Shown: piece after piece, positions 10,483 to 20,690 of the stretch | How positions within the stretch are numbered: position 1 is the stretch's first letter | Layout of the letters: each line of letters opens with the position of its first letter | Assembly (NCBI GenBank): GCA_963693085.1 | Contig: OY856409.1 | Location: forward strand, 1,170,425,249-1,170,489,248 | Source: Alisma plantago-aquatica | Taxonomy: Eukaryota > Streptophyta > Magnoliopsida > Alismatales > Alismataceae | DNA length: 64,000 bases | Reading direction: 5' to 3' | Position numbers and translations under genes: made by a program | Notes under the pieces: model-generated | Database searches by the model: none | What the model was told of the DNA's origin: nothing | The model's input: only the letters and a program-made list of their open reading frames with translations

Positions 10483-10494
10483 AGGGGGTTAGCT
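10458..10494 (+). other. Hairpin plus polypurine tract of element A
   Basis: GGATTTCG, loop GGGA, CGAAATCC form a perfect 8-bp stem at 10458-10477, over the last codons. The stop and AAAGGGGGTTAGCT (10481-10494) follow, ending exactly at the LTR start. The purine tract primes plus-strand DNA synthesis. The hairpin role is unknown; compare 36538 and 42310. Confidence 0.75.
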
Positions 10495-11558
10495 TGTAAG
10501 GACCCTGACCTGCGTTTAGGGTTTACCCTGTTTGTTTTGCTTGATCTTGATGCTTTTGTGCTTGCTAATCACCTTTAATGGTGATTAGGGTTATGTTTTG
10601 CTTTGTTGAGAGTTGAGGGGGCTACTTGCAAATAACCCAAGTTTAGGGTTTTGGGTGCAAGTTCGCCATCTTGTGAGATGTTTTCCCCTCTTTACTTCCT
10701 CTAGGGTTGAGAGGAAGGCTTGGGCTTGTTGTTTGAGTTTCTTGGGCCTTGCTTGAGCTTGTTTGGGCCTTGGGGTGCCTTGTTTGGGATTTCTTGAGCC
10801 TTGTGTCGGCCAAGTGAAGCTTGTGTCGCCCAACATGGTGGTGTGTCGCCCAGGAGCCTTGGTGTGCCGCCCAGCAGAGCTGATGCATGTGTCACCCATG
10901 TTGCTTGGTCTTGGTTGGTGGACACTTGGTGCATATCTTGGACAAGTGTCTCTTGGCTTGCTAGAGTGTTGTCTTGAACCCTAGGACAAGTGTCTCTTGG
11001 GTGGACGACACTTAGCATAGATCTACCTTGGTTTCTCCTCCGCTTCTTTCTATATAGGTAGCTATTTCCCTTTCCTTAGCTTCCTTTGCTCTTTTGGTCT
11101 CTCCTCCACCTTGAATGCACGACACTCCTCTCCTTCCTTGCTTGGGTTGGCCGATACACTCTCCTGGAGTAGCAGTGGTGGCCGATACACCATCTTGGAG
11201 AAGCTTGGTGGACGATACCCTTGGACCTTGGAGTGCTTCTTCTTCCTTGGAGCTTGAAGCTTAAGGCGGGTTGCATAATTTCTAACCCTAACTCCATTTC
11301 CTCTTGTTATGTTTTTATTCACATGTTAGTAGCTTAGATTTGTGCCTTTCTTGTGTTTCCTTTGGTGACCGATTTCCCCTTAGGGTTTAGGGTTTCTTTG
11401 TAGCTTAGTATATCTTGTGATCTAGGGTTTGTGATCCCTTGAGTTGGAGGTTGAAGGTGACCTAGGGTGGGCGATACCCCTTCTTTGTTGGTGTGTTGGA
11501 CGATATCATTTTGAGTTGGACGACATGGTACCTTTGTCTTGGTGATGGACGATATGGT
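10495..11558 (+). repeat. Element A 3' LTR, left part
   Basis: It starts TGTAAGGACC like the 5' LTR and is collinear with it up to the insertion of D. ATGGT at 11554-11558 is the left copy of D's target duplication. Confidence 0.92.
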
Positions 11559-12745
11559 TGTTGGTATGTATGCCCTGAGACACAATCATGTGATGATTTG
11601 TGGGATACATTAAGATTGATTTGATAAACATCAAAGGAGAGCTTCCAATTCTTTCTGGTTCAGTCATATGAGATAGTGATAGAACAGATTGAATGTCTAA
11701 AGAATGACAGAACTCAATGACGTATGCTTTCAGGTTAAGGACCTGAATGATGAGATCATACGGATGCTAAGAGTTTGTACATCCTTGTTATGTCCCTAGT
11801 CGGATGTCATTGTGGAAGGTAGATAGACAACAATGACACACAAGACTAGATTGTGGTGTTGGTTGATGACAGAATCTCATTAGTCATGATATAGAGATAT
11901 CAAACCAAACACATAGGTACTTGTTAGAGAACAAGGTACCAGACAGACCCACCGTGAGTTTGACACATGGAACCATGAGATGGTAGTCACAGTCAGTACT
12001 CACTGTGATGGTGGTGAGTGTGATTCTTAGACCTGAAATCACTGCACTCAACACATGTCGTTGGGCACACTTTGACATCATCAAACGCAGTCCTGAAACA
12101 TGGGTTGTTATAAAGGTGATGATTGGGTGGCTTTGACACATGGGGCTTTTGAGGGGTGAGTGATAGATATGGGATTTGTCCCTCCTGAGGGAGTTTGATA
12201 TCCATGGCCACTTGATGAGTAGGATTGAGAAAGGCGTGCACGCATGTGTGAATCAGTATATGATACTGATGTCATACATATCTCTTCCAGTCTACTCTGA
12301 GATCAAGGAAGTGAATGAACGTTGACAGGATGACTGTTCCATGCCTCGAGTTCATTCGGGATATCAGTGACAAAGGAATTATACATTCATTGTAACATCA
12401 TTCACAGATTGTAGGATGAAAGTTGTTCTCCAACTTTCTACTTTCACTTGGGTAGCACTGATGTGTGACTAGGCACCGCTCTTTTCTTGTGAAGTCATAA
12501 GTGTTATGGACTTTCACTGCCAACGTGAAATGGACATGCAGGGTCACACACATAGGATTTAACCTGGAAGAGGAGTTTTGTCCACAAAGCAACATTTAGA
12601 TTGATTACTAAAGGAGTTTAGTAGTTCAATTAAACACTCAATCAGTCGATAGCTCAATATCGTATGGTTCAAGGTGTTGGACGCATTGATTGGAGTATCA
12701 GATTGATTGAAATCGCAATTGACTGAGTTTGCCCAACCTGTGCTC

Positions 12746-13150
12746 CCAACCGATCGGTTCATGTGATGAACCGGTCGGCTGAGGTTGCTGAAACGGTCGG
12801 CTGGAGTGTCCAGGCCGATCGGCTCATGCCCAGGTTGAAACGACCGGTTCAAGGGTTGAACCGATCGGCTCAACTGGTGCAACCGACCAGTTGGGAAAAG
12901 TCATGTCGGCAAGAATTTTCCTTTCATTTCAAATTGCCAATTCAATTGGGAATAATATTGGTATTCGATACCAATTGGGAAAGAAACAAGGAAAGTCTTT
13001 TTGAGCCGGATTAGGACCATGAACTGATCGGTTCAGGGCACCAACCGATCGGTTGGAGTGCCCCAAACGATCGGCTCAGGTCCAACCGATCGGCTCAATG
13101 GCCTAACTGATCGGTTCAGTTTTGAACCGATCATTTCAAGTTGCGAACCG
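12746..13150 (+). repeat. ACCGATCGGT palindrome array in D 5' LTR U3
   Basis: A dozen or so units resemble AACCGATCGGTTC or GAACCGGTCGGCTG. They include the perfect 16-bp palindrome CCAACCGATCGGTTGG at 13041-13056 and AACCGATCGGTT at 12748-12759. Some units here read CTGATCGG where the 3' LTR reads CCGATCGG, a CpG to TpG change. The 3' LTR array is at 19635-20040. Confidence 0.85.
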
Positions 13151-13238
13151 GTTGCTTTTTGTGGAAAATTCTCGAACCCTTCTACTCCTGCTTTAGTCCT
13201 GCATTGCCCGGGATGGAGAACCTTGTCCCATGACTCTC

Positions 13239-13250
13239 CTATATATATAG
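13239..13250 (+). promoter_or_regulatory. Probable TATA box of element D
   Basis: CTATATATATAG is followed by GGGG. The 3' LTR copy is at 20128-20139. Element F has an almost identical CCTATATATATAGGGG (43357-43372). It lies about 100 bp downstream of the palindrome array. Confidence 0.65.
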
Positions 13251-13802
13251 GGGTATTGGGGGCTTCTCAAAGTACAGCTCAGTGCAACCAGTTGCTCTGC
13301 AAGTTGTCGTTCTCTCTGGTTTTGGTAACTGTGAGAGAGCTCGAGCAAGTGCTTCCCGCAAAAGGGAGGTGCAGCAAGGGAAGGACAACTGCAGTTGCAA
13401 CAGGAGGCAAGAGAGCGTGTTGGTGACTAGTACGTCAACAGGAGGGTGCGACTCCTTCCACTTCCTTGTGGGACAAGGAGAGTGGAGTTCCAGGTGGTCC
13501 GTGTGGACTACTACAGAGGTGGGAGGACACTGCCGCTTAGGAGGACAACTGTCATCCGATAGTCCGGTTCGAGTAGGAGTTGTCAGTCCCGGTGGGACCA
13601 GGAGCTGCACAGACACCGTCGAAGTCCGGAGTTGAAGACTGTGCATTGCGCGAGGCATTGTCATCGAGCAAGCCTCGGGACAAGGTATGATTCCGCAAAC
13701 CATCCTTTCCTATTATATAGACGTTGACGTGTTTCCTCGGTATGGGTTGGGGAGAAAATTTTTGTTTCCGCTGCCTTCTCTGTCTCCCCTAAAACCCAAC
13801 AG

Positions 13803-13814
13803 TGGTATCAGAGC
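13803..13814 (+). other. Primer-binding site of element D
   Basis: TGGTATCAGAGC begins one base after the 5' LTR and is followed by CACG. It matches the initiator Met tRNA primer site. Confidence 0.9.
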
Positions 13815-15205
13815 CACGTCAACTGTTCTATATTTTAGGAATATCGATATGATCGATTTTGGTTTGTCGCCTTTAATTATTGCATACGATGCGAATAATA
13901 TCGGCTTTATGCATGTCCAATCCTAAATCCACAAATCCCTAATTACATATATGATATGTATTATTAATGCACTCGATACGTGTCGCCCTTAAACGAGTTT
14001 TGTGGTGGATGTGTGTAGCGTGATTATGGCCTATAAACCCCTATCTGTGATTGGTTGTGTGTGGTTGCTTGCATCTCGGTCATGCGCACCGATCTTCCCA
14101 CTCTTATTCCTGATGTAACTCGAAATAATTCGAGATTCTTTCCTACCTTTTCTCCCCCCGAATGTAACTCGGGGTTTCCTTTTAAAGCAATGTAATAAAT
14201 AGAATAGGATTTTATTTCCTGTTATGTCAAAGGCCGGCGGACATCAAGACGACTGTTCAGACGGTCGGTTCAAGGAGTGAACTGATCAGTTGATGACCGT
14301 TTCGAGGAGCGAGATGAGCGGGTGGCGGACATGACGAGATGCACGACGACCAGGCGAACCGATCAGTTGGAGGAGCCAACCGATCGGCTGGTGGCACCCA
14401 GACGACCGGCTGGAGAGTACAAATCATTCATGTGATGAGTTGATCAACTCGGATGGCAAGGCACAGAGTTCATCTTGTACAGGTTGCATGTGATGTTGAC
14501 CTAGATGACCGTGATTCCTCTTGGCTCGAGGAATCACATTAGGATGGCCATAATCATCGCTTTTATCGTTTTATGCATGTTTTCTATGGGATATAGCATG
14601 TATATGATACGTACTATGTATTGTGGTGATTGGATATGTATATGTATATAAAACCAAATCCCTCATTAAAATATTAAGTTTTAGATGCCTTCCAAATGCG
14701 ACACACGTGAAAAGCTTGATCGACCAAGTGTGGGCACGCCCTAGCGTGGTGCACCATCTATCTCGTGGAAGCGTGAAGGATGAATGTGTGGGTCTGCCCT
14801 AGCAGGGTGCATATTCATCGTGTTTGCTTTGGGTCGGACTTAACAAGGTGATCTAGATGGGATCTAGTACCTTGAGGCATGGAGATGATCATTGCAAAGA
14901 GTTGTTTATGACATCTTATCAAGAGTTGCATATGATGCAATTGGCAAAAGTTGCCTACCTGAGAGATCTATGTTGTGGGTGACAACCCTAGCTGGTCCAT
15001 GACTTAGAGGATTTCAGGATCTTGCCCACTAGAAGGTTGTACGCTGCAATCTTCCGAATTGATGGTGAGGGCTATCAATTTGAAGTAAAATAGTGGGAGC
15101 GATAATTAATTAAAGGCCTAATTATATCGTCAAACTTTCAAATCAATCAAATAAGTCAAAAATGAGTTTTGGACTAAAATTGCATATTTTCCTTTTGTAG
15201 TTCAA
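13815..15205 (+). other. Untranslated leader of element D
   Basis: This 1.4-kb stretch between PBS and gag has no supportable ORF. A further small group of GATCGG/CCGGC-type motifs lies at about 14250-14420 (for example AACCGATCGGCTGG near 14380), so the LTR motif continues into the leader. Confidence 0.55.
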
Positions 15206-16060
15206 ATGGCAACAAACAACAACAACTTTTCTTTGCGATCGGTCCTTGACAAGGACAAGCTAAATGGGACAAACTTCCACGACTGGTATCGGACATTGAG
15301 AATTGTTCTCACTCAAGAGCGTAAGCTCTATGTCCTGGATACTCCAATTCCAGAGGAACCCGCTCCTAATGCACCAAGGACAGAAAGGGATGCTTACAAG
15401 AAGCATTCTGATGATGCCATTGATGCAAAGTGCTTGATGCTATGTTCAATGAACCATGAGTTGCAGAGGCAACATGAGAACATGGGTGTCATAGAGATGA
15501 TTCTGCATCTCAGGAACATGTATGAAGATCAGGCATGGCAAGAGAGGTACAATGTTTCTAGGGTGTTGTTCAAGTGCATCATGACAGAAGGAGATCTAGT
15601 TGGTCCTCACACACTCAAGATGATTGGGTATGTGGAGAACCTGCAGAGACTGGGATTTCCACTGAGCCAAGAGTTGGCTACTGACGTGATACTGTAATCG
15701 TTTCCAGAATCTTACAGTCAGTTTGTGATGAACTACAACATGAACAACTTTGATAGGCCACTGTCAGAGTTGTTGGGCATGTTGAGGACAGCCGAGTTAC
15801 AGATGAAGAAGGACAAGCCTAAGTCTGTGATGGTGATCACGACCAAGAAAGGCAAGTCCAAGCGCAAGGGCAAGGGCAAAGCTAAGAAAGGTTCTGAAGC
15901 TAGCCAGGAGTCCAAGCCATCTTCAGCTCTCAAGGCCAAGGGAGGCGTGACCAAGAAAGGAAATTGCCACCATTGTCAAAAGCCAGGACATTGGAAAAGG
16001 AATTGTCCTCTCTACCTGGAAGAACAAAAGAAGAAGGAGGCGACTGAAGCCTCCACTTGA
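15206..16060 (+). pseudogene. Element D copia gag, one in-frame stop
   Basis: The start is ATG at 15206 (MATNNNNFSLRSVLDKDKLN). NGTNFHDWYRTLRIVL and the central GYVENLQRLGFPLSQELATDVIL are typical of plant copia gag of the UBN2 type. A single TAA at 15695-15697 interrupts the frame where relatives as I recall have Gln. The frame then continues (SFPESYSQFVMNYNMN) through a Lys-rich stretch to the CCHC knuckle CHHCQKPGHWKRNC near 15967-16008. It ends at TGA 16058. It is otherwise open for 284 codons, in sharp contrast to the wrecked pol behind it. Confidence 0.85.
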
Positions 16061-18436
16061 AGGTGTCATGTAAATAAACTTGTAACACTTTTTGAGATAT
16101 ATGATATCAAGATGTAAAGTGTAAAGCATTCTTACTTGGGGCAAGTGTTGCCTTTATAGATAGGAATACTTTAGTTTATTTTCAGCCAATAAGGCATGTA
16201 ATACAGTTATGAACTGCTATTTCATACTTGCCAATAGATAGAAACACTTTATTTTTGCATATTGTATGACAATGATGGCAATTAATAAAGAGATGTTTCA
16301 ATTTATAAAGATGTGATCTTTGTGGCAATGCCTTATTTATCTTGTGATATTTGATATGCATAAGATAAGACGATACCTAAAAGTTATAGATAACTCAAAC
16401 AATTTAATTAGCATTAATCATGAGAAATTCATTTCTAGTTTCCATGTGATGGATAATACTAGACTCTTTTGGTTAGAGAACCAGTAAGGGACATGAATAT
16501 CTTAGATATGCTTAATCAATCTTCACTAATGTAGTGGGAGAGTGATTATCCTATTAGGTATAATACATGTGATGTATTTACATGCCTATTGGAATAAATG
16601 CTAATACTTCAAATGGTGTTTAGAGAAATACCAATATGAATGTCTTGAAGTGTTCAAGATTATCATAAATGAAGTACAAATTTGGTAAAGTATTAATTCT
16701 TGATGAGATCAATGAATGAAATACTTGGACCAAATGTTTGAGATCCTTATGAGTGATTATGATAGTGTATCATAGTGAACTCATGATTAAGGCATGGTGA
16801 TGTCTGAATCAAGAAGGAATCATACTCTAAGGAGTTAGAGAATGATTATCAAATAACTGAATTCTTCTTAATAAAAGAATACCCCACACTAATAAAAGAA
16901 ATTAAGAATCACAAGGGTTGTGAGTTCTTATATCTTTAACAGATACACCTCAATTATCTATGAGATGAGTTGTTCATGTGATGAGTCAACTATCAAGATG
17001 AATATGAGGAACCGAATCTTGAGTTATGGTTTAAAACCATTACATCCTAAATGACTTCCATGTGAACCATAAGGTATGACCTTGATGGTAGCACTCATTG
17101 GATCATATCCATAAGTGCAGATGAGTCTTAAGTGTTAAGACACATGGATAACATTTTGAGAAGGATGATGCTTGTTGATTGCAACTTAATGGCTAAGACA
17201 TTTGGCATATGGATACTAAAACCGCATTCCTATGAGGAATAAAACCAGGATGTGTACGTGACACAACCTATAAGGTTTATGAATCCACTAATGCAAATGA
17301 AGTCTATAAGTTACAATGGACTAATCAATGTGATTGATTGAGTACAAGCAACTCAAAATTGGATCTTTATTTTGATGATATAGTCAAAGGGTTTGACTGA
17401 TATGTCAAAGATAAAGAAAGGATCTGTGATTTAGTGGGAGCGTGTTCACATTCCACATATTGATGTGAAATGGAATTGTTCTAGAATGGAAATCCAAAAG
17501 TGGAAATTATCTTTAAGGAATATAGAGATGTTTCCTATGTGATAGGAATAGAGATCTATAGAGATAGTTCTCGAAAATCTCTTGACCTGGAAAGAGAAAG
17601 CATACATTGGCAATCTGTACTAAAGTGTTCAGTATGCACAGATTCAGTGGGAGAAAACTTGTCCATGTTACATGGAGTTAGTATCCCAAGGCCAAGTGTC
17701 CAATCCTTATGAAGAATGGGAACACTAAGAATAGATATGGATCTATCATGTATGTAATCATCCCATTATCTTGCATGTATGACATCACAAGAATAAAATG
17801 CATTCATCATCTTGTATGTGGGACATGCCAATATGATGTGCTCATCCTGATAACTCATATGTGGGACATGACGAGTGGATGTCTGTCTGTTTCCAGTAAG
17901 GGTTACTGGAATACCATAAGAACTTGATAAGTGCTTGTGAAGTACTAGTTCTATGGAGATAAGGAAGAGTTCGATGTAAAGAGTTACATTGATGCGAACT
18001 TCCGAAAGGACAGAAAATTAATCGCAATATATACATGAGATGTATAAAAGTGAATGTTTGTTGATAATTGGAAGTGTTCCAATAAAGCCATTTAAAAGGG
18101 AAATGCCGAGTATCTATGTGTTAGTGAACAGCAGTGGATACTATATGGATCTGAAAGTTCATGAGATGAACTTATATTCCACTCATTGATGACAAGTCTG
18201 GAATCCTTGATCATGCAATGTGGCTAAAGGTTAGCAAATGGAATACAAGATCGCATATTACGGCAACTCTATCTCATACGTGTGACGTACAGCGAAGAGA
18301 TGAGAGACATGCAATTTATACAGACTTTGGCAAGGTGTTGCCATTACTCACTATGTTGGCACTACAGCACAGTAACATGTGGGACATGTTTGAAGATCAC
18401 TATGAATATGATTCATGGGTGATTGGCTCGCAGTGC
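16061..18436 (+). pseudogene. Element D pol relics (RT and RNase H fragments)
   Basis: No long frame survives. Recognisable fragments are in the right order. HMDTKTAFL (about 17210-17235) matches the copia RT motif QMDVKTAFL. At 17530-17600, SYVIGIEIYRDSS matches the RT C-terminal GIxIxRDRS. Near 17970, KEEFDVKSYIDANF matches the RNase H start, and near 18090 AEYLCVSEQQW matches the RNase H AEY motif. At 18415, SWVIGSQCKWES resembles the end of relic E. Protease and most of integrase cannot be found. Bases 16061-17100 hold nothing I can assign. Confidence 0.7.
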
Positions 18437-18447
18437 AAGTGGGAGTC
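18437..18447 (+). other. Polypurine tract of element D
   Basis: AAGTGGGAGTC lies immediately before the 3' LTR. The equivalent of relic E is on the opposite strand at 49927-49937. Confidence 0.75.
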
Positions 18448-20690
18448 TGTTGGTATGTATGCCCTGAGAGCCAATCATGTGATGATTGGTGGGATACATT
18501 AAGATTGATTTGATAAACATCAAAGGCGAGCTTCCAATTCTTTCTAGTTCAGTCATATGAGATAGTGATAGAACATATTGAATGTCTAAAGAATGACAGA
18601 ACTCAATGACGTATGCTTTCAGGTTAAGGACCTGAACGATGAGATCATACGGATGCTAAGAGTTTGTACATTCTTGTTATGTCCCTAGTCGGATGTCATT
18701 GTGGAAGGTAGATAGACAACAATGACACACAAGACTAGATTGTGGTGTTGGCTGATGACAGAATCTCATTAGTCATGATATAGAGATATCAAACCAAACA
18801 CATAGGTACTTGTTAGAGAACAAGGTACCGGACAGACCCACCGTGAGTTTGACACATGGAACCATGAGATGGTAGTCACAGTCAGTACTCACTGTGATGG
18901 TGGTGAGTGTGATTCTTAGACCTGAAATCACTGCACTCAACACATGTCGTTGGGCACACTTTGACATCATCAAACGCAGTCCTGAAACATGGGTTGTTAT
19001 AAAGGTGATGATTGGGTGGCTTTGACACATGGGGCTTTTGAGGGGTGAGTGATAGATATGGGATTTGTCCCTCCTGAGGGAGTTTGATATCCATGGCCAC
19101 TTGATGAGTAGGATTGAGAAAGGCGTGCACGCATGTGTGAATCAGTATATGATATTGATGTCATACATATCTCTTCCAGTCTACTCTGAGATTAAGGAAG
19201 TGAATGAACGTTGACAGGATGACTGTTCCATGCCTCGAGTTCATTCGGGATATCAGTGACAAAGGAATTATACATTCACTGTAACACCATTCATGGATTG
19301 TAGGATGAAAGTTGTTCTCCAACTTTCTACTTTCACTTGGGTAGCACTGATGTGTGACTAGGCACTGCTCTTTGCTTGTGAAGTCATAAGTGTTATGGAC
19401 TTTCACTGCCAACGTGAAATGGACCTGTAGGGTCACACACATAGGATTTAACCTGGAAGAGGAGTTTTGTCCACAAAGCAACATTTAGATTGATTACTAA
19501 AGGAGTTTAGTAGTTCAATTAAACACTCAATCAGTCGATAGCTCAATATCGTATGGTTCAAGGTGTTGGACGCATTGATTGGAGTATCGGATTGATTGAA
19601 ATCGCAATTGACTGAGTTTGACCAACCTGTGCTCCCAACTGATCGGTTCATGTGATGAACCGGTCGGCTGAGGTTGCTGAACCGGTCGGCTGGAGTTTCC
19701 AGGACGATCGACTCATGCCCAGGTTGAAACGACCGGTTCAAGGGTTGAACCGATCGGCTCAAATGGTACAACCGACCAGTTGGGAAAAGTCATGTCGGCA
19801 AGAATTTTCCTTTCGTTTCAAATTGCCAATTCAATTGGGAATAATATTGGTATTCGATACCAATTGGGAAAGAAACAAGGAAAGTATTTTTGAGCCGGAT
19901 TAGGACCATGAACCGATCGGTTCAGGGCACCAACCGATCGGTTGGAGTGCCCCAAATGATCGACTCAGGTCCAACCGATTGGCTCAATGGCCGAACCGAT
20001 CGGTTCAGTTGTGAACCGATCATTTCAAGTTGCGAACTGGTTGCTTTTTGTGGAAAATTCTCGAACCCTTCTACTCCTGCTTTAGTCCCACATTGCACGA
20101 GATGGAGAACCCTGTACCATGACTCTCCTATATATATAGGGGTATTGGGGGCTTCTCAAAGTACAGCTCAGTGCAACCAGTTGCTCTGCAAGTTGTCATT
20201 CTCTCTGGTTTTGGTAACCGTGAGAGAGCCCGAGCAAGTGCTTCCCGCAAAAGGGAGGTGCAGCAAGGGAAGGACAACTGCAGTTGCAACAGGAGGCAGG
20301 AGAGTGTGTTGGCGACTAGTACGTCAACAGGAGGGTGTGACTCCTTCCACTTCCTTGTGGGACAAGGAGAGTGGAGTTCCAGGTGGTCCGTGTGGACTAC
20401 TACGGAGGCGGGAGGACACTGCCTCTTAGGAGGACAACTGTCATCCGACAGTCCGGTTCGAGTAGGAGTTGTCAGTCCCGGTGCGACCAGGAGCTGCACA
20501 GACACCGTCGAAGTCCAGAGTTGAAGACCGCGCATTGCGCGAGGCATTATCGCCGAGCAAGCCTCGGGACAAGGTATGATTCCGCAAACCATCCTTTCCT
20601 ATTATATAGACGTTGACGTGTTTCCTCGATATGGGTTGGGGAGAAATTTTTTGTTTCCGCTGCCTTCTCTGTCTCCCCTAAAACCCAACA
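18448..20690 (+). repeat. Element D 3' LTR (2243 bp)
   Basis: It is the same length as the 5' LTR, with long stretches identical. The palindrome array is at 19635-20040, including TGAACCGATCGGTTCA (19909-19924) and CCAACCGATCGGTTGG (19930-19945). The TATA box is at 20128-20139. A terminal hairpin CCAATCAT-GTG-ATGATTGG lies at about 18471-18489. Confidence 0.93.

Larger units (their letters stand above)
11559..13801 (+). repeat. Element D 5' LTR (2243 bp)
   Basis: It is near-identical to 18448-20690 and equal in length. A TATA box lies 1.68 kb in, giving a long U3. Just upstream of the TATA region is a dense array of ACCGATCGGT-type palindromes (12746-13150). Small ORFs here match their copies in the other LTR and look non-coding. 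Confidence 0.93.
11559..20690 (+). mobile_element. Element D: Ty1/copia-derived, gag-bearing, pol-decayed LTR element
   Basis: Both LTRs are 2243 bp, start TGTTGGTATG and end AACCCAACA, and are flanked by ATGGT (11554-11558 and 20691-20695). A PBS, gag, decayed pol traces and a polypurine tract lie between. It is the innermost insertion in the nest and so younger than A. The internal region (13802-18447) is about 4.6 kb and has no readable pol. Mobilisation must have relied on enzymes from another copy. Confidence 0.93.

Noticed and set aside
10591..11018. Overlapping minus-strand ORFs of about 100 codons in A's LTRs (also 1766-2193) and G (56105-56485)
   Set aside because: They are antisense translations of a T/G-rich LTR segment. 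They are shared because the LTR is shared, with no domain.
13239..13703. 154-codon minus-strand ORF and overlapping plus-strand ORFs in D's LTR
   Set aside because: They lie over the TATA region and are present in both LTRs, on opposite strands, with no family resemblance.
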